Counted from the stretch's first letter, positions 40,868 to 51,344 are shown. The stretch is 64,000 nucleotides of DNA from Streptomyces reniochalinae (GCF_003323735.1 NZ_QOIM01000037.1:124001-188000), one strand, 5' to 3'. Notes: generated by a model from the sequence alone, not told the origin. Numbers and translations are program-made.

Positions 40868-41830
40868 ATGAACAGCGCTCCGCACCTGCTGCGTGAAGAC
40901 CGGCCCGAGTTCGAGCGGGTCCTCGACGAGGCACTGCGTACCGCTCACCGCCGCCCCGACCTCGCGGCGATCGGCCGGCGGCTCAACGCCGACCAACTGC
41001 GCACGATGGCGCTCAGCGCCGCCACGGCCATAGCCGCGTGCGCCGAAGCCGAGTACCAGCAGTTCGTACGCCTGCGCGAAGAACTGCGCCACTCCCACAC
41101 CGCGCCCGCCGTCCCCAGCCCCCGCACACCGCCCGCGACCGGCTCGGACGGCGAAACCGCGGCGGGCGGCGCGGGCCCCGAACTCCGGGAGCCTGCACAG
41201 GGCGGCGGGGCGAGCGTGGGGGAGCGGCTGGTCGGCGCGATGGGCGGCGACACCCTCGCGGAGGCGTCCGGCGCCGGTCTCGTGGCCATGGTCTCGGTGC
41301 TGGCCCCCGTCCTCGCGGCCACGGCGGCCGTCATCTTCCTGCTGCTGGGCTATTCGCTGCGCCTGCTCTCCCCCGAGCCCGCGGTCGCGGGACCGATGCG
41401 CGGCGTCGGCTGGATCTTCGCCGCGCTCGCCGCGGCCGGGATCGTGCTGGCGCTGGCGGGCCTGCTGCTGATGGCCCTGCGCAACGGGGCGAGTTCGGCC
41501 CGTACGCCGTCGGGTGGCGCGGGCGGCGATCCAGGCGGCGGCGAGCTGGCCCAGGAGGTGGCGCTGGCGCGTACCGCCTGGCGCGAGGCGCTGCTCGAAC
41601 ACGGCATCCTGCCGTTCCTGCGGGACGCCCTGGCCGATCCGGACGGTGCCGAGCAGGCCCCCGCCGCGTTCGTGCCGCGCCCCAGCCGGCTCGGCTACTC
41701 GCACCCCGGGTTCTCCAGCCGCCCCGCGTCCGAGGCGCCCACCGCCGAGGAGACCCCCGCGCGACCGCGCTTCAGCAGCCCCGACTACTCCAGCCCCGAG
41801 TACGGCGGCCCCGACACCCCGCCCGCCTGA
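40868..41830 (+). CDS. conserved membrane protein with two TM helices
   Basis: 320 residues; of two ATGs, the one 6 nt after GGGGG is chosen. Residues 1-75 are an amphipathic helical domain ('DRPEFERVLDEALRTAHRRPDLAAIGRRL', 'EAEYQQFVRLREEL'), then a low-complexity linker, two helices ('GLVAMVSVLAPVLAATAAVIFLLLGY' and 'VGWIFAALAAAGIVLALAGLLLMAL'), a cytoplasmic segment 'LARTAWREALLEHGILPFLRDAL', and a tail with repeated 'F/YSSPxY' units. A known streptomycete type of unknown function. Confidence 0.7.
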   Translation: MNSAPHLLREDRPEFERVLDEALRTAHRRPDLAAIGRRLNADQLRTMALSAATAIAACAEAEYQQFVRLREELRHSHTAPAVPSPRTPPATGSDGETAAGGAGPELREPAQGGGASVGERLVGAMGGDTLAEASGAGLVAMVSVLAPVLAATAAVIFLLLGYSLRLLSPEPAVAGPMRGVGWIFAALAAAGIVLALAGLLLMALRNGASSARTPSGGAGGDPGGGELAQEVALARTAWREALLEHGILPFLRDALADPDGAEQAPAAFVPRPSRLGYSHPGFSSRPASEAPTAEETPARPRFSSPDYSSPEYGGPDTPPA

Positions 41831-41833
41831 CCC

Positions 41834-43066
41834 TCACACACCCCCGCCGAGACCGTCCGCGACGGCCCCTGACTCGGGTGCTGCCGAGGCGTCCAGCGCG
41901 CGGCGGATGTCCCTGACCAGGTCCGCGCTGTCCTCCACGCCGACCGACAGCCGCACGAACCCCTCGGGGACCGGGTCGCCGCCCCAGCGCCCGCGGCGCT
42001 CGGCCGTCGAGCGGACACCGCCGAAGCTGGTGGCGTCGCCCACCAGCCGCAGCCGGGCGAGGAAACGGTTGGCGTGCGCCTGGTCCGGCAGGGTGAAGGA
42101 GACCACGCAGCCGTAGCGGCTCATCTGGTGGGAGGCCAGCGCGTGCGCCGGATCGTCGGTCAGCCCCGGATGGCGGACGTCACTCACCTCGGGGCGCGCA
42201 GCCAGCGCCTCGGCGACCGCCAGCGCGTTGCCCGCCTGGCGCCGCGTGCGCACCTCGAGCGTCGCCAGCGAACGGTGCGCCAGCCACGCCTCCATCGGCC
42301 CCGGGATCGCGCCGACCGTCTTGCGCCAGGCCCGCACCGCCGCGGCGACCTCGGGCGAACGGGTGGCGACATAGCCGAGCAGCACGTCGCCGTGGCCGGT
42401 GAGCGCCTTGGTGCCACTGGCCACGGAGATGTCGGCGCCCAGCAGCAGCGGCCGCTGACCGAGCGGCGTGGCCAGCGTGTTGTCGACGGCCACCAGCGCG
42501 CCCTGCTCGTGCGCCGCCTGCGCGAGCCTGCGGATGTCGCACACGTCGAGACCGGGGTTGGACGGCGTCTCCAGCCACAGCAGGCGCGCGCCCTCCACCT
42601 CGTCGAGCTGCGCGTCGCCGCCCGTCGGGGCGGTCCGCACCCGGACGCCGAAGCCCTCCAGGCGCTCGTGGAGAGCGGCCAGCAGGTTGTAGCCGTCGCA
42701 GGGCAGCACCACCGTCTGTCCCGGCCGCGTCAGGGAGAGCAGCACCGCTGAGATCGCGCCCATGCCGGAGGAGAAGACGACCACCTCCGCCTCGGGGTCC
42801 TCGGGCGCCTCCAGGTCGGCGATGGCCCGCTCCAGCCGCGTCCAGGTCGGGTTGGCGTCCCGCCCGTAGGCGTACGGCGCGCCCTCGACCTCGCCCGGCA
42901 GGTGGTAGTGCGCGGCGAAGACGGGGCCGGGCAGCGGCGGCTCGTACGGCTCCTCGGCCGGGAGTCCGGCGCGGACCACGCGGGTGCCGTCGGCGTCGCC
43001 TGCGGGCCCGTAGTCGAGGTCTGACCCGGTCAGGGGCCGCGTGTCGTCCGGTGGGGTCGGGGTCAT
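41834..43066 (-). CDS. PLP-dependent cystathionine gamma-lyase-type enzyme
   Basis: 410 residues. Cys/Met metabolism family: 'YGRDANPTWTRLERAIADLE', 'VFSSGMGAISAVLL' (phosphate-binding turn), 'LWLETPSNPGLDVCDI', 'VAVDNTLATPLGQRPLLLGADISVASGTKALTGHGD' in outline with PLP Lys220. It would cleave cystathionine or another gamma-substituted amino acid. It is the last gene of a reverse-strand group, 67 nt after the kinase-like gene. Confidence 0.87.
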   Translation of the reverse strand: MTPTPPDDTRPLTGSDLDYGPAGDADGTRVVRAGLPAEEPYEPPLPGPVFAAHYHLPGEVEGAPYAYGRDANPTWTRLERAIADLEAPEDPEAEVVVFSSGMGAISAVLLSLTRPGQTVVLPCDGYNLLAALHERLEGFGVRVRTAPTGGDAQLDEVEGARLLWLETPSNPGLDVCDIRRLAQAAHEQGALVAVDNTLATPLGQRPLLLGADISVASGTKALTGHGDVLLGYVATRSPEVAAAVRAWRKTVGAIPGPMEAWLAHRSLATLEVRTRRQAGNALAVAEALAARPEVSDVRHPGLTDDPAHALASHQMSRYGCVVSFTLPDQAHANRFLARLRLVGDATSFGGVRSTAERRGRWGGDPVPEGFVRLSVGVEDSADLVRDIRRALDASAAPESGAVADGLGGGV

Positions 43067-43133
43067 CGTGGTGCCTCCTGGTGGCGCTCACCCGCTCGTT
43101 CGTGCCCGGCGCCTTACCCGTCTCCGCAGGTGC

Positions 43134-44129
43134 TCAGCCCAGGGCCGCGCGGGCCGCGGCGCCGCTTTGTGCACCGTATCCGCCACCGAAGAGGACCGCG
43201 TGGACGAGCAGGTGCTGCAACTGGTGCAGCGGTACCCGCGCCTGGCGGCCGGGAAGCGGCCGTACCTCCTCGTAGGCGGCGAGAATGCGGGGCAGTTCGG
43301 GGCAGCCGAACAACTGGAGCATCGCCAGGTCGGTCTCGGGGTGGCCGCCCTGGGCCGCCGGATCGATGAGCCGGGCCTGCCCGTCCGCCGTCCAGTGGAC
43401 GTTGCCCGACCACAGGTCGCCGTGGATGACGGCGGGCGGCTGCGGCGGCCCTGACACGGCCTCGTCCCCCAGCCGTTCGCACAGCCGCTCGACGTCCCGC
43501 GCGTCCGACGGCGTGAGGTGGCCGCTGTCGACGGCGGCCCGCAGCAGCGGCTCCAGCCGCCTCTCGGCGTGGAAGCGGGGCCAGGCGTCCGGTTCGGCCA
43601 CCGGCTCGGGCGGCGAGGTCAGCGGCAGCGGGCCCAGGTAGCAGGGCTCCCCCGGCGTGCCCCACGAGGGCGCGGGGCTCGCGTGCAGGGCTGCCAGCCC
43701 CCGCCCCAGCCGCTCGGCCGCCGCGCGGTCCGGAGGGCCCGGCTCCAGCCACTCCAGGACGAGCACGTCCCGCGCGACGGCCACCACCTCGGGCACCGGG
43801 ACGGTGCCGGTCGCCCGCAGCCGGGCCAGCCCCGCCGCCTCGGCGGCGAAGAAGTCCGCGGGCGCGGCGTCCAGCGCCTTGGCGAAGACGGTGACGGGGC
43901 CGGACCCCTCCGGCCCGGGCGTACCCCCGCCTTCCTCGCCGAGTTCGACCCGGTAGGCGTCGCAGATCGAGCCGCCGCCCGTCGGGGTGGCGGCCGTCGC
44001 GGGCCGCCCGAGCAGTGCGGCCGTACGGGCGACGGGGCGCGGCGGCGGGGCGGCGCCGGGCCGCGCGGCGCCGGAGCGTGCCCCGTCGGGGGCGCCCGTG
44101 CCGGGCGCCCCGCCGTCGGCCGGGGCCAT
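43134..44129 (-). CDS. fructosamine kinase-family protein
   Basis: 331 residues. The aminoglycoside-phosphotransferase-like fold shows 'VFAKALDAAPADFFAAEAAGLARL' (the ATP-site Lys and helix Glu), 'LVLEWLEPGPP', catalytic loop 'VIHGDLWSGNVHWT' and 'LIDPAAQGGHPETDLAMLQLF'. Family members phosphorylate ketosamines to start deglycation. A disordered Pro/Ala N-terminus of 35 residues is present. The ATG shares one base with the phosphatase stop (TGATG), so the two are translationally coupled; bacterial ptp-fructosamine kinase pairs are common and fit protein repair. Confidence 0.88.
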   Translation of the reverse strand: MAPADGGAPGTGAPDGARSGAARPGAAPPPRPVARTAALLGRPATAATPTGGGSICDAYRVELGEEGGGTPGPEGSGPVTVFAKALDAAPADFFAAEAAGLARLRATGTVPVPEVVAVARDVLVLEWLEPGPPDRAAAERLGRGLAALHASPAPSWGTPGEPCYLGPLPLTSPPEPVAEPDAWPRFHAERRLEPLLRAAVDSGHLTPSDARDVERLCERLGDEAVSGPPQPPAVIHGDLWSGNVHWTADGQARLIDPAAQGGHPETDLAMLQLFGCPELPRILAAYEEVRPLPGRQARVPLHQLQHLLVHAVLFGGGYGAQSGAAARAALG

Positions 44130-44623
44130 CAGCCCGCCTCCCGCGCCTCGAGGGCCGCACCGACCTCCGAGAGCAGCCCCGGCACCGCCGCCTCGACCAT
44201 CTCCAGGCACGCCGTGAAGCCGCGCTCGCCGCCGTAGTAGGGGTCGGGAACGCTCAGGTCGTCGGGCTCGGCCTCGGGGTCGTAGGAGCGCAGCAGCCGT
44301 ACCCGCGCGGCCTGGTCCGTGGTGCGGGCGAGGGCGCGCAGCTCGGCGGCGTGGCCCGCGTCGAGGGCGACGACCAGGTCGTACCGCTCGAACCACTCGG
44401 CCTCGAACTGGCGCGCGGTGTGGCTGAGCGGGTAGCCCGCCTCCCGCAGCACCGCCGTCGTTCGGGAGTCCTCCGCCTCGCCCAGATGCCAGCTGCCCGT
44501 CCCCGCGCTGCCGACCTCCACCAGAGCGTCCAGCCCCGCGTCCCGCACGTGCGCGCGGAAGACGGCCTCGGCCATGGGCGAGCGGCAGATGTTGCCCGTG
44601 CACACGAAACAGACGCGGTACAT
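44129..44623 (-). CDS. ptpA: low-molecular-weight protein-tyrosine phosphatase
   Basis: 164 residues. The P-loop 'CTGNICRSP' (Cys8 to Arg14, CX5R) opens the protein and the general acid is in 'SVPDPYYGG'. Dephosphorylates phosphotyrosine proteins or ribulosamine-5-phosphates; the latter would suit the coupled fructosamine kinase gene. Ends 5 nt from the upstream holin-like gene's stop, in one operon. In S. coelicolor PtpA affects secondary metabolism. Confidence 0.92.
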   Translation of the reverse strand: MYRVCFVCTGNICRSPMAEAVFRAHVRDAGLDALVEVGSAGTGSWHLGEAEDSRTTAVLREAGYPLSHTARQFEAEWFERYDLVVALDAGHAAELRALARTTDQAARVRLLRSYDPEAEPDDLSVPDPYYGGERGFTACLEMVEAAVPGLLSEVGAALEAREAG

Positions 44624-44628
44624 GCGCC

Positions 44629-45000
44629 TCAGTCCCGGTCCAGAACCATGTTCAGCGCCCAGGAGACCACCGAGATGATCAGGCCGCCGAGGAACGCCGT
44701 GCCGAACCCGTCCACGTGGAAGCTGACGTCCAGCTTGTCCGCCACCCAGGAGGTCAGCATCAGCATCAGCGCGTTGATCACCAGCGTGAACAGGCCCAGC
44801 GTCAGCACCAGTAGCGGCAGGGACAGCAGCTTGACCACCGGCTTGACCACAACGTTGACGACGCCGAAGATCAGGGCGACGACGACCAGCGTCAGCGCCT
44901 TCTCGCCCCCCGACCCGCCGGTCAGCTCGATATCGCTGAGCAGCCAGGTCGCCACGGCGAGCGCCGCGGCGTTGGCCAGCGTCTTGATGAGGAAGTTCAT
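44629..45000 (-). CDS. phage-holin-family (YvlD-type) membrane protein
   Basis: 123 residues, four hydrophobic helices: 'LIKTLANAAALAVATWLLSDIEL', 'TLVVVALIFGVVNVVVKPVVKLLSLPLLVLTLGLFTLVINALMLMLTSWVA' in outline, and 'GTAFLGGLIISVVSWALNMVL'. The 'NxxVKPxxKLLxLPL' pattern identifies the PF04020/YvlD family. It heads the operon with ptpA and the kinase-like gene. Role in envelope homeostasis is inferred from the family. Confidence 0.87.
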   Translation of the reverse strand: MNFLIKTLANAAALAVATWLLSDIELTGGSGGEKALTLVVVALIFGVVNVVVKPVVKLLSLPLLVLTLGLFTLVINALMLMLTSWVADKLDVSFHVDGFGTAFLGGLIISVVSWALNMVLDRD

Positions 45001-45093
45001 ACCCAGATCGTGGCAGAGATCGACGCCGGAGCGTACGGCCGGTGGCCGGTGGAAGCGGACCGGGCGGCGAAACGGCCCGGAGAGAGGGACGAC

Positions 45094-45411
45094 GTGAAGG
45101 CTTTCCGGCTGGAGGACCTGGACGCGGAGCGGGCCGCGCACGACGGCGCGTACCTGAGGTTCCTGCGGGAGAGGACCATGTCCGCCGGCCTCTACGCGCT
45201 CGACGCGGGCACCGTCGACCCGCAGCAGCCGCACGAGCAGGACGAGATCTACTTCGTCGTCAGCGGCCGCGGCGCCCTCACCGTCGGTGCGGAGACGACG
45301 CAGGTCGCGCGGGGCAGCGTCGTCCACGTACCCGCGCGGACGCCGCACAAGTTCCACCACATCACCGAGGACCTGCGCGTGCTCGTGGTCTTCTCACCCC
45401 CCGAGGGCTGA
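45094..45411 (+). CDS. single-domain cupin protein
   Basis: 105 residues; GTG 4 nt after GAGGGA is preferred to a GTG 84 nt upstream. The cupin metal site is 'PHEQDEIYFVVSGRG' (His, Glu, Glu) and 'GSVVHVPARTPHKFHHI' (final His), on a small beta-barrel. Could be an isomerase, dioxygenase or sensor; no partner gene helps. Divergent from the holin-like operon. Confidence 0.8.
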   Translation: MKAFRLEDLDAERAAHDGAYLRFLRERTMSAGLYALDAGTVDPQQPHEQDEIYFVVSGRGALTVGAETTQVARGSVVHVPARTPHKFHHITEDLRVLVVFSPPEG

Positions 45412-45611
45412 GCGGCCGCTCACCACCGGGACCGTGCGGCCGGTTCCTGGGCTCTCCCCCCTCGCGGGCCGCCGCCGTTTCAGGGTTGCGTCAGGGTCGG
45501 GTTCAGGGGAGGACCGGGGCACGAGCGGCCCCACCGCCTTGCGGACCCCTCTAGCATCGACGTCAGAGGGCACGCCGCCTTCACACACACCCAGAGACGG
45601 AGCACACAGTC

Positions 45612-45833
45612 ATGGACACGAAAGGCAGCCTCGCCTCCCTCCCCTGGTGGGTCACCTGGATCGTCATACCGGTGATCGCGCTCGTCGTCTTCGGCGGCCT
45701 GATCGCCAGCCTGGTCGGCTTCCTGATCGGGCTGCTGTTCAAGGTCCTGATCTTCGTCGCCCTGGTCGGCGGTGTCGTCTACCTCGTCCGCCGCTTCAAG
45801 TCGGGCTCCTCCTCGTCCCGCAGCGACTGGTGA
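45612..45833 (+). CDS. DUF5326 small membrane protein
   Basis: 73 residues with two helices: 'LPWWVTWIVIPVIALVVFGGLIASLVGFLIGLL' in outline and 'VLIFVALVGGVVYLVRRF', then a Ser-rich tail ('KSGSSSSRSDW'). The WWVTWIVIPV start is typical of the streptomycete DUF5326 family. Function unknown. Confidence 0.85.
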   Translation: MDTKGSLASLPWWVTWIVIPVIALVVFGGLIASLVGFLIGLLFKVLIFVALVGGVVYLVRRFKSGSSSSRSDW

Positions 45834-45848
45834 CCGCCCGCGTTCCGC

Positions 45849-45878
45849 GGTGACGAGCGACCCCACGTGCTCGTCACC
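45849..45878. terminator. bidirectional terminator hairpin
   Basis: GGTGACGAGC and GCTCGTCACC (10 bp, perfect) around a 10-nt loop, between the convergent DUF5326 and YibE/F genes. Confidence 0.75.
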
Positions 45879-45901
45879 CGGAGCGGCGCCACCGAGCGGC
45901 G

Positions 45902-47521
45902 TCACTTCGGCTTGCGGCGGCGGCCACCCCGGCGGTTGGGGGCGGGTACGCCGGGCGACGGCGCCCTGCCCGGTGCGGAGTGCCCGGCTCCGCCTCCGCC
46001 CCGATATCCGTCGGCGGACGCGGACGCCGATGCGGACGCCGGCACGGTCGCGGACGCGGCGCGCGAGCGGTCGGCCGAGACGACCAGGGCCGCCAGGAGC
46101 GTCGTCACCGGCACCGAGGCGACAAGACCGATGGAGCCGACCAGGGTCCGGACGATCTCCTCGGCGACCACCTCGCTCGTGGCGACCATCGTCACGTCAC
46201 TGCGCGCGATGGAGAACAGCAGCAGCAGCGGCAGCGCGGCACCCGCGTACGCCAGCACCAGCGTGTTGACGACGGACGCGATGTGATCCCGCCCGATGCG
46301 CATGGCGGAGCGGTAGATCTTGTGCCAGCTCGCGCCCGGATCCGCCTCCCGCAGCTCCCACACCGCCGACGTCTGGGTGACCGTCACATCGTCCAGCACG
46401 CCGAGCGAGCCGATCAGCACCCCGGCCAGCAGCAGCCCCTTGACCTCGATGCCGGGATACAGCCCGTGCACCAGCCCCGTCTGGTCGTCGGTGTTCCCGG
46501 TCAACTGGGCCCAGTCGATGAACAGCGACCCCAGCACCCCGATCAGCAGCAGCGACACCAGCGTCCCCAGCACCGCCACCGAGGTGCGGGCCGACAGACC
46601 GTGGCACAGGTAGAGCGTCGCCAGCATGATGGCGCTGCCCCCGATCACCGCCACCACCAGCGGGTTCGACCCCTGGAGTATCGCCGGCAGGATGAACAGC
46701 GTCAGCACCGCGAAGCTGATGACCAGCCCCACCAGCGCCAACACCCCGCGCAGCCGCCCCACCAGCACCACCACGAGCGCGAACACGCCGGCGAGCAGCA
46801 CCATGGGCACGTCGCGATTGGTGTCGACGACGCTGTACTGCAACGCGCGCGGCGCCTTCTCGGAGTACCCGACCACGACCTTCTGACCGACCTCGTAGGT
46901 ACGGGTGGCATCCGGGGTGACGACCTCCGTGAACGTCCGGCCCGCGTCCTTGCCCTCGGTGACCTTCACCGTCGCCTTGCGGCACGGACCGTGCGCCGCA
47001 CCCCCGGCCCCGCCTCCCCCGTCCTGCGCACCGCCGCCCGACTGCCCGGCGGAGCCCCCACCCGAACCGGACGGCGGCTGGCGGACGTTGACGTCACCGC
47101 AGTCGACCTCGACCAGCTTGGTCACCTTCGCGCCGAACGTCGGCCGGTCGAAGCCGACACCCGAGTGATCGTGGTGGTGCCCCGGCGTCCCGCCGGGCCA
47201 CAGCACCACCAGCCCCGCCAGCACCGCCACCGCGAACGGCACGAGCACGGCGGCGATCACCTTCCGCAGATGACGGGAGACCGGCGCCGCCGGCCCGTGG
47301 CCGTGCCCGTGCCCGTGGCCGCCGTGGGTGTGGCCCTGCGCAGGGGGTTGGCCCTGCGCGGGCGCGTGGCCGTACGCCTCCCCTCCTGTCTGCACAGGAG
47401 GAGGGCCCTGAGCGGGCGGGTGGCCGGGCGCGGGAGGGTGGCCAGGCCCCTGGGGGTGGGCCGAGCCGGGCGCGGGGCCGCGGTGGGGCGTCGGTTGGTC
47501 CGGCGAGTGCGAGTGGGTCAC
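45902..47521 (-). CDS. YibE/F-family multipass membrane protein with His-rich N-terminus
   Basis: 539 residues from GTG (ATG 78 nt upstream is an alternative but gives an atypical extension). Residues 1-70 are Pro/Gly/His-rich, with 'HTHGGHGHGHGHG' next to the first membrane helix, a likely metal-binding tract. An extracytoplasmic beta domain follows ('ATVKVTEGKDAGRTFTEVV', 'YEVGQKVVVGYSEKA'), then seven or eight helices of the YibE/F type ('VPMVLLAGVFALVVVLVGRLRGVLALVGL' in outline, 'GLLLAGVLIGSLGVLDDVTVTQTSAVWEL'). Transport or signalling role unknown. Divergent from thiC. Confidence 0.85.
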   Translation of the reverse strand: MTHSHSPDQPTPHRGPAPGSAHPQGPGHPPAPGHPPAQGPPPVQTGGEAYGHAPAQGQPPAQGHTHGGHGHGHGHGPAAPVSRHLRKVIAAVLVPFAVAVLAGLVVLWPGGTPGHHHDHSGVGFDRPTFGAKVTKLVEVDCGDVNVRQPPSGSGGGSAGQSGGGAQDGGGGAGGAAHGPCRKATVKVTEGKDAGRTFTEVVTPDATRTYEVGQKVVVGYSEKAPRALQYSVVDTNRDVPMVLLAGVFALVVVLVGRLRGVLALVGLVISFAVLTLFILPAILQGSNPLVVAVIGGSAIMLATLYLCHGLSARTSVAVLGTLVSLLLIGVLGSLFIDWAQLTGNTDDQTGLVHGLYPGIEVKGLLLAGVLIGSLGVLDDVTVTQTSAVWELREADPGASWHKIYRSAMRIGRDHIASVVNTLVLAYAGAALPLLLLFSIARSDVTMVATSEVVAEEIVRTLVGSIGLVASVPVTTLLAALVVSADRSRAASATVPASASASASADGYRGGGGAGHSAPGRAPSPGVPAPNRRGGRRRKPK

Positions 47522-47603
47522 CGACCGATCATCGCAAGAACGTCCATGCGGGGTGTTCAGTACGGGCGGTGTGCCGTTAGCGTAGAGACGCCTTTGCACA
47601 TCG

Positions 47604-47712
47604 CGGGAGCTCCGAGCACGGGGCTGAGAGGGCGCTGACCTCCGTGGAGGGAACCACGGAAGCCGCTGCGCCGACCGCCGAACCTGTTACCGGGTAATGC
47701 CGGCGTAGGGAG
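47604..47712 (+). ncRNA. TPP riboswitch (THI element)
   Basis: The conserved pieces appear in order: GGGGCTGAGAGG (47629-47641), the P3 hairpin CTCCGTGGAGGGAACCACGG, GAACCTGTTACCGGGTAATG (the THI-box core), and CCGGCGTAGGGAG. It precedes thiC by about 10 nt and includes AGGGAG, the ribosome-binding site, so TPP binding should block translation initiation. Confidence 0.95.
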
Positions 47713-47720
47713 TGGGTCTC

Positions 47721-49529
<1,809 letters not shown>

Positions 49530-49567
49530 CCACCCGGACACCCTGGACGGCTGTGTAGAGTCCCCCC

Positions 49568-49608
49568 GGGGCCCGAAGCCGCACGTTGGAGGTGCGACTT
49601 CGGGCCCC
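49568..49608 (+). terminator. thiC terminator
   Basis: GGGGCCCGAAG/CTTCGGGCCCC (11 bp) with an internal 2x2 loop and GCAC/GTGC at the tip. 38 nt after the stop codon. Confidence 0.8.
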
Positions 49609-49640
49609 ACCCACGCGCGCCGGACGCCGGGCGCCGGAGC

Positions 49641-49658
49641 GCACGCACACGTGCGTGC
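49641..49658. repeat. palindromic GCACGCAC-AC-GTGCGTGC
   Basis: Perfect 8-bp arms around AC, in a Cys/His-poor, CACG-rich spacer between thiC and the convergent antirepressor remnant. May be structural only. Confidence 0.45.
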
Positions 49659-49709
49659 ACGGGACGCCAGGCGCCCCGCCCGCGCGCACGTACACCCGCA
49701 CACGGGAGG

Positions 49710-50608
49710 CTAGGCGCCGGGGAGCACGTAGACCTGCGCGCCCTCCGCGTCCACCCCCCGCTGCCGCACGCAGTTGTGGCGCAGCAGCAACCGCAGCGCC
49801 GCCAGCACCTTCTCCTGCGGCAGACCCGTACGGCCCACCACCTCCTCCATACGGACCCGCGCCTCGCCCTGCGCCGTCAGCATCCCCGCCATCAACGCGG
49901 CCACCGGCCACACGTCCTTGGTGATCGCCAACTGGTTCCGCTCCCAGAGCGACAGCAACGAGACGGCGCCCGCCGAGCGCTGCGGGGCGGGGGCAGGCGT
50001 GGGCCGCGCTTGCGCCTCCCCGCGCCCGGGATCCGTGTTCTCCACGAGCCGGCCCAGCAAGCCGATGATCTCCCGGTGCTGCGCGAGCATCTCGGGTGCT
50101 GCACGAGCATCTCCTGATGCGCGGCCGTCACCCCGCTCTCGAACCGCCGCTCCTCGCGCCGCTGCGCCAGCCACTCCTCGTCCATGCGGAGGTTGTGCTC
50201 CTCCAGCCGCACGATGGCGTCCGCGACCTCCGCCGGCATCGCGTAGGCCGTCGGCGCGTCGGGCTCCCGCGGTTGGACCTCCGCCTTCTCGAGGGTGTAG
50301 AAGCCCTCGCGCTGTACTTCGACGACGACTTCGGTGATCCAGTTCTTGAACGGCTCGCACTCGCGTTTCACGCAGCCGTTGACGAGGCGGATGAGGCCGC
50401 CGAGGCTCAACATCGTCATCGACTTCTTGAGCCCCTGACCTGGAGGAACAAGCCAACCCTCACGGGAAATGAGGGTTTCGAGTGTGGTTCGCATGTCCTC
50501 GGGCACGTGTCGCCGCAACGCCTCGCTGGGGTTCGTGTGTCCCAGCTCACGGGCGACGTCGGCGGCCGGGAACCAGTGCCGTCCGAACCGGCGCCCGGTT
50601 AGCGTTCG
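49710..50608 (-). pseudogene. BRO-N-type antirepressor, multiply frameshifted
   Basis: The protein would be about 300 residues: a BRO N-terminal domain ('HWFPAADVARELGHTNPSEALRRHVPED', 'SMTMLSLGGLIRLVNGCVKRECEPFKNWITEVVVEVQREG' in outline), a coiled linker, and a C-terminal winged domain ('ITKDVWPVAALMAGMLTAQGEARVRMEEVVGRTGLPQEKVLAALRLLLRH' in outline). A 20-bp tandem duplication at 50075-50114 shifts the frame between 'HQEMLVQHP' and 'EMLAQHREIIG'. The N-terminus also lacks a start: its frame ends in TAA at 50609, while 'FELTNANRAPVRTAL', the natural beginning, lies in another frame. BRO proteins are phage-derived regulators; Streptomyces carries several chromosomal copies. Confidence 0.75.
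50075..50114. repeat. 20-bp tandem duplication inside the antirepressor gene
   Basis: GGTGCTGCGCGAGCATCTCG is followed at once by GGTGCTGCACGAGCATCTCC (two mismatches). The period is not a multiple of three, so it shifts the frame of the gene; removal of one unit would restore it. Confidence 0.9.
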
Positions 50609-50642
50609 TTAACTCGAACGAGTGAAGTACCGCGCACACAAA

Positions 50643-50681
50643 GGGCGGTTCGTGGCTCCCCCCTCTTGCCACGAACCGCCC
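50643..50681. terminator. 14-bp perfect hairpin upstream of the antirepressor remnant
   Basis: GGGCGGTTCGTGGC pairs with GCCACGAACCGCCC around an 11-nt loop of mostly C and T. It lies between divergent genes, where a terminator is unexpected; it may belong to a lost gene or act as an attenuator or operator. Confidence 0.55.
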
Positions 50682-50719
50682 GGCTCTACGCGCGAAGCTG
50701 CGCGGGGGATCCACAATAG

Positions 50720-50765
50720 TTGACTTAGCGTCAGTGTCCAATCACTTATCGATATAGGCGTATCG
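50720..50765 (+). promoter_or_regulatory. A+T-rich promoter region of the NUDIX gene
   Basis: TTGACT (50720) is followed by TTATCGATA, and CGATA/TATCG half-sites (50750-50765) form an inverted repeat around 6 bp. The most A+T-rich patch outside the 26.8-29.2 kb island; a regulated promoter is inferred. Confidence 0.4.
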
Positions 50766-50843
50766 AGAGATTTGCTCGCCCGGACACGCACAGTCACCAA
50801 AGCGGAGGGTTTGACCAAGGCCCACTTGGGCCAGACCTCCTGC

Positions 50844-51344
50844 ATGTTCGTCGCACGCCCAGTGGTCAAGCGGACCGCCCGCGCCATCCTCCTCGCCCCC
50901 GGGGAAGAACAGGGCCCCGAGGACCTGATCGTCATCAAGCGCACCAAGCCTGGCCGGGAGCCGTACTGGATCACGCCGGGCGGCGGCGTCGAGCCGGACG
51001 TCGACCGCACCGTGACCGACGCCCTGCACCGCGAGGTCCACGAGGAGTTGGGGGCGGAGATCACCGACGTGGTGCCCGCCTTCGTGGACACGGTGAGTGA
51101 CCCTGAGGAGACTCCGGGTGGTGTGAAAATTCAGCACTTCTTCGTGTGCCGTCTCGTTTCGATGAACCCCGCGCTGCGCCACGGGCCCGAAGTGGACGAC
51201 CCGTGCGGCCGCTACGAGATCACCCGGCTCCCCTTCACGCCCGAGGGCGTCACCTCCGTCGACGTCGTGCCCCCGGCGCTACAGACCTATCTGGCCGCCA
51301 ACATCGAAGGGGTACGGGCGCTGCTCGCGCCCGACCTCCGGTGA
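50844..51344 (+). CDS. NUDIX hydrolase
   Basis: 166 residues from the ATG that begins the conserved part 'MFVARPVVKRTARAILLAPG'; TTG codons upstream (50772, 50811) would give weak extensions and no start has a good ribosome-binding site. The Nudix box is complete: 'GGGVEPDVDRTVTDALHREVHEELGAEI'-type G-x5-E-x7-REVxEELG. It would hydrolyse a nucleoside diphosphate-X compound. Convergent with the PPOX-type gene 10 nt away. Confidence 0.8.
   Translation: MFVARPVVKRTARAILLAPGEEQGPEDLIVIKRTKPGREPYWITPGGGVEPDVDRTVTDALHREVHEELGAEITDVVPAFVDTVSDPEETPGGVKIQHFFVCRLVSMNPALRHGPEVDDPCGRYEITRLPFTPEGVTSVDVVPPALQTYLAANIEGVRALLAPDLR

Noticed and set aside
47712..47720. Upstream GTG start for thiC
   Set aside because: It lies inside the riboswitch's AGGGAG ribosome-binding region; the ATG 9 nt further fits spacing and family N-termini.
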